Origin: an uncultured Micrococcales bacterium | Lineage (GTDB): Bacteria; Actinomycetota; Actinomycetes; Actinomycetales; Microbacteriaceae | Assembly: GCA_903866485.1 (NCBI GenBank) | Contig: CAIPNT010000074.1 | Span: 1 to 6,296, forward strand | Reading direction: 5' to 3' | DNA: 6,296 bases | Shown here: positions 1-5,630 of the stretch, piece after piece | Layout: each line of letters opens with the position of its first letter | Numbering within the stretch: the stretch's first letter is position 1 | Notes under the pieces: model-generated | What the model was told of the DNA's origin: nothing | What the model saw: the letters and a program-made list of their open reading frames with translations, nothing else | Database searches by the model: none | Translations under genes and position numbers: made by a program

Positions 1-65
1 AGGCCGATGAAGCCCCAAAGCGAGAGTTTGCTTCTTCGCACAATAAAATCACTAAGGCGCTTCAC
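1..65 (-). CDS. N-terminus of a probable membrane protein, cut by the window edge
   Basis: A GTG codon at 65-63 opens a reading frame that stays open to the left window edge and gives 21 residues. They begin (V/M)KRLSDFIVRRSKLSLWG: a short amphipathic stretch with several basic residues, then a hydrophobic turn, as at the start of many inner-membrane proteins. A GGAG motif (75-72) lies six bases upstream of the GTG, and the preceding helicase gene stops only 29 bases away. This spacing fits a third gene of the same operon. The pattern resembles the start of RND/MMPL-type exporters, but 21 residues cannot decide the family. The start codon is reasonably supported; the product is not identified. 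Confidence 0.5.
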   Translation of the reverse strand, partial: MKRLSDFIVRRSKLSLWGFIG

Positions 66-94
66 AGGCGGCTCCAATCGTTGTTATTGGCAGT

Positions 95-1465
95 CTAGAA
101 CAGCTTGGCTAACTGCGCATTGCTGGCTGTTGACATGAAGCGCAACACATCCTGGTCGACCATCACGTCGCTCATGCGAATTGCCCTGGTTAAATAGAGA
201 CCTTCGAGCGAGCGCACCCGGCTCAGGGCCACATAGGTTTGCCCCGGACTGAAAGCGCCGCGGCCCATGTCGATGACAACCTCGTCATAGGTTTGCCCCT
301 GAGATTTGTGCACAGTGACGGCCCAGGCTAGCCGCAGTGGAATCTGCTGAAACTCGGCAAGCGGAACAGCGACCAGCACCTCTTTGACGCGGCCCAGCGC
401 CTCATCGAACTGCTCGTCGATTTCGTAACGCACCTTTTCCCAGGTTGAGCGGCCCACATCAAAGGTTTCGCCGTCAACTTCAACCACAACACCACCAGAA
501 CTAGGCAGGTCAACCACGGTGCCGATTGTGCCGTTCACCCAGCGCTTGAGCAATCCGGTGCCGTTCGGGTTTTTCACGGTGCTCGAATCGTCGTTCTTGA
601 TGAACATAACCTGGGCGCCAACTTTTAGCTCGAGCACCGGTTCGGCTGGCAGGTTGCGGCCGAAGGCCTTCTCGTCTGCGGCGCTATAGATGGCGTTAAA
701 GGTCTTTGGCTTGGTTTCGAGGCGCGCCATCCGGTGTCGGTTTACCGAGTTGACGCTCTCGTTAATGGTGGCAAGGCGAATGACGTCATCGTGCGGTGGA
801 AAACGGTTTCCGCACTTGTTGATGTAGTCGAGCATCTCTTGGGTGCAAGAACCATCACGAATGGCATTGAGGATCTCTTTGAAGTGTTCATCGTGTTGTC
901 GAAAAATCTCGCTCAGCTCATAGCGTTCTAAGCTGTCTTCGCGCCAGACATGAGCATCAAAGAACCAGTTGCTTTGGTAGTTTTCGGCCATATAGGCGCG
1001 CTCTTCGTTGTTGCCCGGCACCGGTGCCAGCTGATACGGGTCTCCAAACATCACCACCTGTGCTCCGCCAAATGGAAGTTTGCGACGGCCGCGCGCGATG
1101 CCCATCGCACGTGACATCGTATCCATCAGGTCTGCGTTGACCATCGAGACCTCATCGATCACCAACATATCGATTGCCGCCAACACCTCGCGGGTGCGAC
1201 GGTTCAGGTGTCGAGCTATGTCTTCTGTGCCCAAGATGCCAAACGGAAAACCAAACAGACTGTGGATGGTTACACCACCAACGTTTAGCGCAGCCACGCC
1301 GGTTGGTGCACAGACTGCGACCTTCTTCTTGGTGTTTTCGATCAGATAGCTCAGCAGCGTTGATTTTCCGGTGCCGGCGCGGCCGGTTACAAAGATGTTG
1401 TTCTCCGAACCCTCGATGTAATCGAAGAGGGCCTGCTGCTCTTTAGATAGGGTGACCGCCTGCAT
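95..1465 (-). CDS. PIF1-like superfamily 1 DNA helicase
   Basis: This 456-residue protein is a complete SF1B (PIF1/RecD-like) ATP-dependent helicase, a family that generally unwinds DNA 5'->3'. The motifs appear in order: Walker A GRAGTGKS (28-35), motif Ia CAPTGVAAL (52-60) followed by IHSLFGFP, Walker B LVIDEVSM (101-108), motif III FGDPYQLAPV (140-149), the PIF1-type segment ELSEIFRQ (183-190), motif V VHKSQGQTYD (385-394) and motif VI YVALSRVRSLEGLYL (411-425). No nuclease or extra C-terminal domain is seen, so it is a minimal helicase. The ATG overlaps the TAA stop of the upstream gene (shared base 1465), and GGAAGAG about eight bases upstream can act as ribosome binding site. Translation is therefore probably coupled to the CopD-CtaG gene. 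The family call is firm. The cellular role (replication-fork, G-quadruplex or repair work) cannot be read from the sequence. Confidence 0.93.
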   Translation of the reverse strand: MQAVTLSKEQQALFDYIEGSENNIFVTGRAGTGKSTLLSYLIENTKKKVAVCAPTGVAALNVGGVTIHSLFGFPFGILGTEDIARHLNRRTREVLAAIDMLVIDEVSMVNADLMDTMSRAMGIARGRRKLPFGGAQVVMFGDPYQLAPVPGNNEERAYMAENYQSNWFFDAHVWREDSLERYELSEIFRQHDEHFKEILNAIRDGSCTQEMLDYINKCGNRFPPHDDVIRLATINESVNSVNRHRMARLETKPKTFNAIYSAADEKAFGRNLPAEPVLELKVGAQVMFIKNDDSSTVKNPNGTGLLKRWVNGTIGTVVDLPSSGGVVVEVDGETFDVGRSTWEKVRYEIDEQFDEALGRVKEVLVAVPLAEFQQIPLRLAWAVTVHKSQGQTYDEVVIDMGRGAFSPGQTYVALSRVRSLEGLYLTRAIRMSDVMVDQDVLRFMSTASNAQLAKLF

Positions 1466-3447
1466 TATCGGCGCTCTTCCATTTTGGCAAGGCGAGCCAA
1501 ATAGGCGTTGTAATCTTCGATATCTTTGTTTCCGCTGCGGTCACTAGCACGGTCGAGTCGCTTGGCCTCGCGGGTGCCCGAGTTAAACCACTGCACGCAG
1601 ACAATCAGGGTCAAAACCGCGGATGGCAGCTCACCGATGCCCCAGGCGATGGCGCCGCCGTTCTGCTGGTCGGCAAGCGGGTCAACTCCCCAGGTTCGCC
1701 CCATGGCGCCATACCAATCGGCAAGCAAAAGCCCGCTGCCGGTCATCAGTGAAAGGCCAAAGAAGGCGTGAAAAGTCAGGGTGCCGATAAGTAGCATCAA
1801 GCGCACCGCATACGGCAGCTGCCTAGGCCCCGGGTCAATACCGACCAGTGCCTGAACAAATAGATAACCAGTGATAACGAAGTGAACGATCATCCACTCG
1901 TGTCCCACATGCTCGCGGGTGGCCCAACCAAAAATCGGGGTGAAATAGAACACCACGAGCGAGGTGGCAAAGTTGATGGCGGCGACAATCGGGTTGCTGA
2001 AGAAGCGAGCCCAACGGGTGTGCACCGCCCAAAGAGCCCATTCGCGCAGGCCGCGTGAGCCATCCTTGCGTTTCGCTGCAGATCGCAACAGCAGCGTGAC
2101 CGGAGCGCCCGGCACTAAGAACACCGGAACGCCCATGGTCAACATCATGTGACCCAGCATGTGAACGCTGAACAGGTACTGCTCATAGACGTTTGGCGCG
2201 CCGCAGGTGATGTAAATCATGAACAACCAGCCGGCAACCCAAGAAACGGTGCGCATCACCGGCCACTTGTCGCCGCGTCGGCTTAGCCGAATCACACCGA
2301 ACAGATAAATCACAATTGCGCCGATTGCAATAAGCAGCCAAAGGATGTCGATTTTCCAGTCGGTGAACCAGCCAGACCAAGTTAGTTCTGCTGGCAGTTG
2401 CTCGCCGGTGAGAATAGCCGCCGGAGTTGGCACAAAGGTGCTCAGGGGGTCAAACGGCGGGGCTGTGCGGCTCAGGGCGGTGCCCAAACCCATAGCAACA
2501 CCCATCACGGCTAGTTCGGCGGCCGCTAACCTAAAGAAAGTTTTACCCCGGGAAGATCCGGTTTCGAGCTGGCCGATCAAGCGGCGGCGATACATGGCGC
2601 CGAAGGCGCCCAGCACAATTAGGCACAGCGCCTTGAATGACACCAGCAAGCCATAGGTGGTGAAAAGGTTGCTAAGGCTTCCAAGCCTAATCATTGCCGC
2701 GGCCACACCCGAAACGGCCACCAGACCAAAGGCAACCAAGGCTAGGGTCGAATAGCGCTTGACCAGGTTGGCCTGCTGGGCGATGTCGTCAGTGCGCATG
2801 ATAAAAAGTGTGACCAGGCCACCAACCCAGATGATCACGGCCACGAGGTGGATGCCGATTGAGTTAACGGCCATAGCGTGGTTGGCGGCACCAGAGGCAT
2901 GACCGGTTAGTGCAATGGGAATCTCGCCGATCAGACCAAAGGCCGTCATGATCAAGGTGGCGGTGAGACTTTGAAACATCAGGGCGCCAATGGTCAGCAG
3001 CGCGCCAGCCAATAGGTTTAGCGCCAGGTATTGCCCCAGTTGAATGTTGGTGACAAAAAGCCAGAGGCTAGAGCCGAAGGTGTTATCAGTTGAAAACGCC
3101 GAACCGGTGATCGACAGATAGGTGAAAAGCAGAGTGACAGCGCCAAAAATGGTCCAAATGCCGGCGGCAAATGCTGCCAGGTTTAGGGTTTTGCTGAGCA
3201 GCTCGCTTTTGGCCGGCATTGCATATGCGGCGAAGGCCAGGCTTCCTATTGCCACCGCGGTGCCGATGTTGGTGACGCCTTTTACCAGCGGCAAGCCCCA
3301 GCGCACGACCACACCAGCGTCAGCAAGTGAGGTTGCCGCTGCGCCGCCACCGATTGTCATGCCCACAATAACGGCAACGCCAAGAGCCGCTGCCACGAGT
3401 GCAAAGCCAACTGCGGCGCGCGAAATAAAGGGGTTCTTCTGGGTCAC
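1465..3447 (-). CDS. ctaG: CopD-CtaG fusion membrane protein (copper handling / cytochrome c oxidase assembly)
   Basis: This 660-residue polytopic membrane protein joins two families often fused in actinobacteria. Residues about 1-330 match the CopD copper-resistance type, with repeated hydrophobic spans and conserved histidines in GHASGAANHAM (H183, H190) and IGIHLVAVIIWVGG (H200, W207). After a linker, about 365-620 match the Caa3_CtaG type: SVHMLGHMMLTMGVPVFLVPG (H429, H433; positions 428-448), a span with H522, the segment VGIDPGPRQLPY (535-546) and DQQNGGAIAWG (593-603). The last 35 or so residues are charged and probably cytosolic. CtaG-type proteins help assemble the copper centre of haem-copper oxidases, and CopD is linked to copper import; the combined role is inferred from family. 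The start is GTG at 3447: an in-frame TAA lies just one codon upstream, so no earlier start is possible. No Shine-Dalgarno motif precedes it, which fits leaderless translation. Its stop overlaps the helicase start. Confidence 0.9.
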   Translation of the reverse strand: MTQKNPFISRAAVGFALVAAALGVAVIVGMTIGGGAAATSLADAGVVVRWGLPLVKGVTNIGTAVAIGSLAFAAYAMPAKSELLSKTLNLAAFAAGIWTIFGAVTLLFTYLSITGSAFSTDNTFGSSLWLFVTNIQLGQYLALNLLAGALLTIGALMFQSLTATLIMTAFGLIGEIPIALTGHASGAANHAMAVNSIGIHLVAVIIWVGGLVTLFIMRTDDIAQQANLVKRYSTLALVAFGLVAVSGVAAAMIRLGSLSNLFTTYGLLVSFKALCLIVLGAFGAMYRRRLIGQLETGSSRGKTFFRLAAAELAVMGVAMGLGTALSRTAPPFDPLSTFVPTPAAILTGEQLPAELTWSGWFTDWKIDILWLLIAIGAIVIYLFGVIRLSRRGDKWPVMRTVSWVAGWLFMIYITCGAPNVYEQYLFSVHMLGHMMLTMGVPVFLVPGAPVTLLLRSAAKRKDGSRGLREWALWAVHTRWARFFSNPIVAAINFATSLVVFYFTPIFGWATREHVGHEWMIVHFVITGYLFVQALVGIDPGPRQLPYAVRLMLLIGTLTFHAFFGLSLMTGSGLLLADWYGAMGRTWGVDPLADQQNGGAIAWGIGELPSAVLTLIVCVQWFNSGTREAKRLDRASDRSGNKDIEDYNAYLARLAKMEERR

Positions 3448-3453
3448 TCGTTA

Positions 3454-3459
3454 AGCCTA
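3454..3459 (-). promoter_or_regulatory. Candidate leaderless -10 element for the ctaG operon
   Basis: On the minus strand TAGGCT (TAnnnT type) ends exactly six bases before the GTG start of the CopD-CtaG gene, which puts the expected transcription start on or next to the start codon. No ribosome binding site is present. No convincing -35 is seen 16-18 bases upstream; many actinobacterial leaderless promoters also lack one. The same -10/start spacing occurs at 5592-5597. It is a pattern-based call on a short motif. Confidence 0.4.
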
Positions 3460-3500
3460 GGCTCAAACACAGACTATTGGCGCCAGAATCACGTGCGGTT

Positions 3501-3533
3501 AAAGCAAAGTGCCCCAGCCGAAGCCGGGGCACT
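3501..3533 (-). terminator. Rho-independent terminator of the hup gene
   Basis: On the minus strand AGTGCCCCGGC and GCTGGGGCACT form an 11-bp stem with one G-U wobble closed by a UUCG tetraloop, followed by TTTGCTTTA. On the plus strand the wobble becomes an A-C mismatch, so the hairpin is better in the minus-strand transcript. It starts 16 bases past the hup stop and separates hup from the ctaG operon. Confidence 0.85.
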
Positions 3534-3549
3534 CTTTAGAAAGCGGTTA

Positions 3550-3831
3550 TTACTTAACTGCTGCCTTTAGCTTTGAACCAGCTGAAACCTTAACGGTGTT
3601 AGCTGCTGCGATCTGGATGGTTGCACCAGTCTGTGGGTTGCGGCCCTGACGAGCAGCGCGGTGGCCCTTCTCAACTGATAGCCAGCCTGGGATGGTGACC
3701 TTGCCGCCAGCGGCTACGGTCTTTGCGATGGTCTCGAACAGTGCGTCAACAACGCGGTTGACTGCTGCCTGTGACTCGCCGGTGTGTGCTGCTACTGCTG
3801 CTACTAGCTCGCTCTTGTTTAGGTTCGACAT
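3550..3831 (-). CDS. hup: HU-family DNA-binding nucleoid protein
   Basis: At 93 residues this is a standard-length HU/IHF-family histone-like protein, which dimerises and bends DNA. Residues 1-45 are the helical dimerisation half, beginning NKSELVAAVA. The rest forms the beta arm and carries the family signature GRNPQTGATIQI (63-74), including the conserved proline P66 that intercalates into DNA. Unlike the long actinobacterial HupB/Hlp forms, it lacks a lysine/alanine-rich C-terminal tail. The start is clear: AGGAGG lies five bases before the ATG. The gene ends in tandem TAA TAA stops and has its own terminator, so it looks monocistronic. Lysine is almost always AAG and arginine mostly CGC/CGT, consistent with high expression. 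HU and IHF-like roles cannot be separated from sequence alone, but HU is the normal form in this group. Confidence 0.95.
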   Translation of the reverse strand: MSNLNKSELVAAVAAHTGESQAAVNRVVDALFETIAKTVAAGGKVTIPGWLSVEKGHRAARQGRNPQTGATIQIAAANTVKVSAGSKLKAAVK

Positions 3832-3901
3832 AATGTCCTCCTGGACTCGGTACGTTTATTGACACTTAGTTACTGTCGACAATCACGCTACAGGCAATAA
3901 C

Positions 3902-3943
3902 AAACTTGTAGTTCTATTCTTACGGCGTGTTGCGAACAAGTTT
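3902..3943. repeat. Inverted AAACTTGT repeat upstream of hup
   Basis: Plus-strand AAACTTGTaGTTC (3902-3914) faces GAACAAGTTT (3934-3943), an imperfect inverted repeat with a two-base insertion in one arm and a 19-base centre. The two AAACTTGT cores sit at 3902-3909 (+) and 3936-3943 (-). The pair brackets the candidate hup promoter at 3911-3939, as an operator might. Two more copies of the octamer lie at 4035-4042 and 4878-4885. The binding protein, if there is one, is unknown. Confidence 0.4.
3911..3939 (-). promoter_or_regulatory. Candidate hup promoter
   Basis: TTGTTC (3939-3934) and TAGAAC (3916-3911) are separated by 17 bases on the minus strand and would give a leader of roughly 70 bases. 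Both hexamers are imperfect, and other combinations closer to hup are possible (for example around TGTAGCGT or the TGTCGACA palindrome at 3874-3881), so the exact promoter is not settled. Confidence 0.25.
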
Positions 3944-3990
3944 TGCGACTATTTTCGGCTTATTTACTGGCATATAGGCGCATCCTCGTT

Positions 3991-4030
3991 AAAAAAGAAA
4001 ACCCCTCCGGTCGAAACCGAGAGGGGTTTT
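3991..4030 (-). terminator. Strong terminator of the rpmB-rpmG-rpsN operon
   Basis: AAAACCCCTC (3998-4007) pairs perfectly with GAGGGGTTTT (4021-4030), and the inner CGGT/ACCG (4008-4011 with 4016-4019) extends the stem with one bulged base and a four-base loop. In the minus-strand transcript the loop is UUCG, and the stem is followed by TTTTCTTTTTT. It lies 36 bases past the rpsN stop. A T run also follows on the plus strand, so it could work in both directions. Confidence 0.9.
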
Positions 4031-4034
4031 TCTA

Positions 4035-4042
4035 AAACTTGT
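4035..4042 (+). repeat. AAACTTGT copy downstream of rpsN
   Basis: This is a third copy of the octamer, between the rpsN stop and the operon terminator. It lies near a small TTTAGT-TTGC-ACTAAA hairpin (4045-4060). Its position after a gene rather than before one argues that not every copy is an operator. Confidence 0.3.
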
Positions 4043-4066
4043 TATTTAGTTTGCACTAAACGGTGA

Positions 4067-4372
4067 TTACCAAGATGACTTGGTGATGCCTGGCAACTCG
4101 CCACGGTGTGCCATGTCGCGGAAGCGAACACGTGAAACACCGAACTTGGCAAGCACACCACGAGGGCGGCCATCGATCGCGTCGCGGTTGCGAACACGAA
4201 CCGGTGAGGCGTTGCGTGGAAGCTTCTGCAGGCCTAGACGAGCCTCTTCGCGCTGTGCGTCGGTTGACTGAGGGTCAACTAGAGCCTTCTTTAGCGCTAG
4301 GCGCTTCTCTGCATAACGCTCAACGATAACCTTGCGCTGCTCGTTCTTAGCGATCTTGCTCTTCTTAGCCAT
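4067..4372 (-). CDS. rpsN: 30S ribosomal protein S14, zinc-independent form
   Basis: S14 is a small-subunit protein of the 30S head. This 101-residue copy is the long, zinc-free form. The C-terminal half carries the family core [14 protein letters not shown] (51-64), [25 protein letters not shown] (77-95) and ends KSSW. The protein contains no cysteine, so the zinc ribbon of the short (about 61-residue) S14 is absent. The ATG is two bases past the rpmG stop, and its ribosome binding site GAGGAG, eight bases upstream, is encoded inside the last codons of rpmG. It is the last gene of the ribosomal operon and is followed by a strong terminator. Whether the genome also holds a zinc-binding S14 cannot be seen here. 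Confidence 0.95.
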   Translation of the reverse strand: MAKKSKIAKNEQRKVIVERYAEKRLALKKALVDPQSTDAQREEARLGLQKLPRNASPVRVRNRDAIDGRPRGVLAKFGVSRVRFRDMAHRGELPGITKSSW

Positions 4373-4374
4373 TC

Positions 4375-4545
4375 TTAGCGCTCCTCGCGGAATTCAACGT
4401 GCTGACGTACAACTGGGTCATACTTCTTCAGAACGATACGGTCTGGGTCGTTGCGACGGTTCTTCTTGGTTACATAGGTGTAACCAGTGCCTGCGGTCGA
4501 ACGAAGCTTGATGATAGGACGGATGTCCTTGTCCTTCTTAGCCAT
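4375..4545 (-). CDS. rpmG: 50S ribosomal protein L33, zinc-independent form
   Basis: This 56-residue protein begins [20 protein letters not shown] and continues with [21 protein letters not shown], the L33 pattern. It ends [16 protein letters not shown]. Where zinc-type L33 has two Cys-x-x-Cys pairs (one after the IxLxC segment, one in the KKYC region), this copy has STAGT and KKYDPVV, with no cysteine at all. It therefore should not bind zinc. The start is well supported: AAGGAG lies nine bases before the ATG and overlaps the rpmB stop codon (TAAGGAG). The gaps are 13 bases to rpmB and two to rpsN, so the three genes form one operon. Every lysine is AAG, as expected for a strongly expressed gene. 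Confidence 0.95.
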   Translation of the reverse strand: MAKKDKDIRPIIKLRSTAGTGYTYVTKKNRRNDPDRIVLKKYDPVVRQHVEFREER

Positions 4546-4558
4546 TTAGCGGCTCTCC

Positions 4559-4795
4559 TTAGATCTTCTCGCCGCGAGCAAGGATGGCTGCAACAACAGC
4601 CTCAATGCCACGAACGTCGATTACCTTGATGCCGCGTGCGCTGAGCTGCAAGGTTACGTTGCGCTTTAGTGAAGGGACGAAGTAAGTCTTCTTCTGGATG
4701 TTTGGGTTAAAGCGACGCTTGGTCTTGTTCTGGGCGTGCGAGACTGCGTGGCCGAACTGCGGCTTGGTCTCGGTGACCTGGCAATAAGCTGCCAT
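4559..4795 (-). CDS. rpmB: 50S ribosomal protein L28, zinc-independent form
   Basis: This is a 78-residue large-subunit protein with the L28 landmarks FGHAVSHA (14-21), [10 protein letters not shown] (27-36) and a C-terminal [14 protein letters not shown] (55-68). Zinc-type L28 has CxxC near the N-terminus and a second cysteine pair near the C-terminus. Here only C5 remains (CQVT) and the C-terminal pair is missing, so a zinc site cannot form. The start is fixed by AAGGAG five bases before the ATG. It is the first gene of rpmB-rpmG-rpsN and has a 116-base upstream gap from zur that holds a candidate promoter. In actinobacteria this gene trio is often a Zur-repressed set of paralogues; here no Zur box lies directly in front of it. 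Confidence 0.94.
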   Translation of the reverse strand: MAAYCQVTETKPQFGHAVSHAQNKTKRRFNPNIQKKTYFVPSLKRNVTLQLSARGIKVIDVRGIEAVVAAILARGEKI

Positions 4796-4871
4796 TTCTT
4801 CTCCTTTTGAGGCAAGCCAGAAGGACCCAAACGGTCAGAGGCTTGTTTTAAAAACACGGGCTGCACGAGGC

Positions 4872-4885
4872 AACTTCACAAGTTT
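4872..4885 (-). repeat. Dyad AACTT-CAC-AAGTT with the fourth AAACTTGT copy, at the rpmB promoter
   Basis: The 13-bp sequence AACTTCACAAGTT (4872-4884) is a perfect 5-3-5 dyad. Together with base 4885 it contains AAACTTGT on the minus strand. It overlaps the candidate rpmB -10 element and start site, a position where a bound protein would block transcription. It does not resemble a Fur/Zur box. Confidence 0.35.
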
Positions 4886-4910
4886 AGGCGAGTTAATACG
4901 CCTTAAGCAA
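4881..4910 (-). promoter_or_regulatory. Candidate rpmB operon promoter
   Basis: TTGCTT (4910-4905) and TAAACT (4886-4881) are separated by 18 bases on the minus strand and would start a leader of roughly 80 bases before rpmB. The -35 overlaps the first bases after the zur stop. The match is moderate (about three and four of six consensus bases). No convincing terminator separates zur from rpmB, so readthrough from zur is also possible. Confidence 0.4.
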
Positions 4911-4911
4911 G

Positions 4912-5319
4912 TTATGAGGCGATATTTCTGCTTTGACACGCCGAGCAGGTGCCGAAAATGTCGATTGTGTGGCTGGGATTTGCAAATCCGTGGCTGCTGG
5001 CCACCTCATCGGCCCAGCTCTCAACCTTTTGAGCCTCGATCTCGAGGGTCAATCCGCAATCGCGACAGATTAGGTGGTGGTGGTGCGCCGAAGTGCAGGC
5101 TCGGTAGAGCACCTCGCCATCTTGCGATTGCAGCGAGTCGGCATCGCCGTTGGCAGCCAGGTCGGCAAGAGCGCGATATACGGTTGCCAAACCGATGGTT
5201 GACCCGTGATTTCGAAGCACTTGGTGCAGTTGTTGAGCCCCGACAAAACCCACGGCTTCACCGAGGGCGTGCCTGACTGCATCTTTTTGCCAGGTGTTTC
5301 TGCGTTTTGATTCGGTCAT
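4912..5319 (-). CDS. zur: Zinc uptake regulator Zur (Fur family)
   Basis: This 135-residue dimeric repressor uses zinc as corepressor. The N-terminal winged helix (about 5-70) includes the recognition segment STIGLATVYRAL (40-51). The C-terminal half holds the metal sites. C85/C88 and C125/C128 form the structural zinc site. D61, C75, H80 and H82 match the regulatory site described for actinobacterial Zur (Mycobacterium FurB), and H79, H81, E100 and H117 match its third site, all at a constant offset of one residue. The HHHH run plus the C75 and D61 ligands favours Zur over Fur, PerR or Nur. The ATG lies 20 bases past the stop of the small membrane protein gene, with only a weak GAGTGG upstream, so translation may depend on the preceding gene. 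A Fur/Zur-type box in front of that gene suggests autoregulation. Confidence 0.92.
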   Translation of the reverse strand: MTESKRRNTWQKDAVRHALGEAVGFVGAQQLHQVLRNHGSTIGLATVYRALADLAANGDADSLQSQDGEVLYRACTSAHHHHLICRDCGLTLEIEAQKVESWADEVASSHGFANPSHTIDIFGTCSACQSRNIAS

Positions 5320-5339
5320 GCGATTATTCAGCCACTCGG

Positions 5340-5585
5340 TTAGATGTGGTGCTGGTCATCCTCGTGATCATCGTGCGTAATTAGGTGTTCTTTGTCAAAC
5401 TTTTCGTGCAGCCTTGGCAAAATCACTTTTTTCCAAACGGTGCCATAAAGCAGCCAGACCAAAATCACGTCTTGAATAATGGTCCACGACAGCTCGGCAA
5501 TGATGTGCCCTGGATCGGTGAAGACGTTCCAGGCGTCTTGCCAAACAGAGATGCCGGCGGTGCTAGCTTCCATAAGTGGGTTCAT
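5340..5585 (-). CDS. Small single-span membrane protein with His/Asp-rich tail
   Basis: I recognise no named family for this 81-residue protein. Residues 1-28 are mixed, 29-50 form a hydrophobic, tryptophan-containing span (IIAELSWTIIQDVILVWLLY), and the basic segment WKKVILPRLHEKF (51-63) follows. The positive-inside rule then places the C-terminus in the cytosol. That tail is rich in metal-binding side chains: H60, H67, H71, H74, H79 and H80 with several Asp/Glu (HDDHEDDQHHI). The ATG has no ribosome binding site; a -10 lies six bases upstream, so the mRNA is probably leaderless. An alternative start at M5 also lacks a Shine-Dalgarno sequence. It sits between a Zur-type box and zur, so a role in zinc handling (transporter accessory, buffer or sensor) is inferred. 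The reading frame is well supported by context and composition. Confidence 0.8.
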   Translation of the reverse strand: MNPLMEASTAGISVWQDAWNVFTDPGHIIAELSWTIIQDVILVWLLYGTVWKKVILPRLHEKFDKEHLITHDDHEDDQHHI

Positions 5586-5591
5586 GGACCC

Positions 5592-5621
5592 ACACTAAGG
5601 CTTATTGATAATGATTGTCAA
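5592..5621 (-). promoter_or_regulatory. Promoter of the small membrane protein-zur operon
   Basis: A perfect TTGACA (5621-5616) and TAGTGT (5597-5592, TAnnnT type) are 18 bases apart. Six bases follow before the ATG, so the predicted start site coincides with the start codon and the transcript would be leaderless. The -35 and most of the spacer lie inside the Fur/Zur-type dyad, the expected geometry for repression. Confidence 0.6.
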
Positions 5622-5622
5622 T
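5604..5622. promoter_or_regulatory. Zur (Fur-family) operator
   Basis: ATTGATAATGATTGTCAAT is a 19-bp dyad around the central G5613 with a single mismatched pair (5609/5617). Its 15-bp core, TGATAAT-G-ATTGTCA, has the 7-1-7 layout of Fur-family boxes (TGATAATnATTATCA) and resembles actinobacterial Zur boxes. It covers the -35 of the operon that encodes Zur, so Zur is the most economical ligand, although a Fur encoded elsewhere cannot be excluded. It begins nine bases after the stop of the upstream gene. Confidence 0.75.
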
Positions 5623-5630
5623 ACTGCTGA

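Noticed and set aside
1080..1349. Plus-strand open frames inside the helicase gene (also 734-931 and 1174-1446)
   Set aside because: They run opposite a gene with complete helicase motifs, have low-complexity Arg/Ser/Pro-rich products and lack ribosome binding sites; they are antisense shadows.
3122..3454. Plus-strand open frame opposite the start of the CopD-CtaG gene (also 2345-2656)
   Set aside because: The alanine/proline-rich product mirrors the membrane spans of the real gene, and no start signal is seen.
4045..4060. TTTAGT-TTGC-ACTAAA hairpin after rpsN
   Set aside because: A weak, AT-rich six-pair stem without a T tract; the strong hairpin just beyond it explains termination.
4885..4902. 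Hairpin AGGCG/CGCCT after zur as a terminator
   Set aside because: The stem is only five pairs with an eight-base loop and no T run follows; it is unlikely to stop transcription.
4796..4911. A Zur box in front of rpmB
   Set aside because: I looked for a TGAnAATnATTnTCA-like dyad because such genes are often Zur-controlled; only the unrelated AACTTCACAAGTT dyad is present.
4914..5276. Plus-strand open frame of 120 codons opposite zur
   Set aside because: The Arg/Cys-rich product is the reverse complement of a gene with all Zur ligands in place.
4912..5319. Fur-family gene as an iron (Fur), peroxide (PerR) or nickel (Nur) sensor
   Set aside because: The D61/C75/H80/H82 set and the spacing of all sites match actinobacterial Zur, and the neighbouring genes concern zinc.
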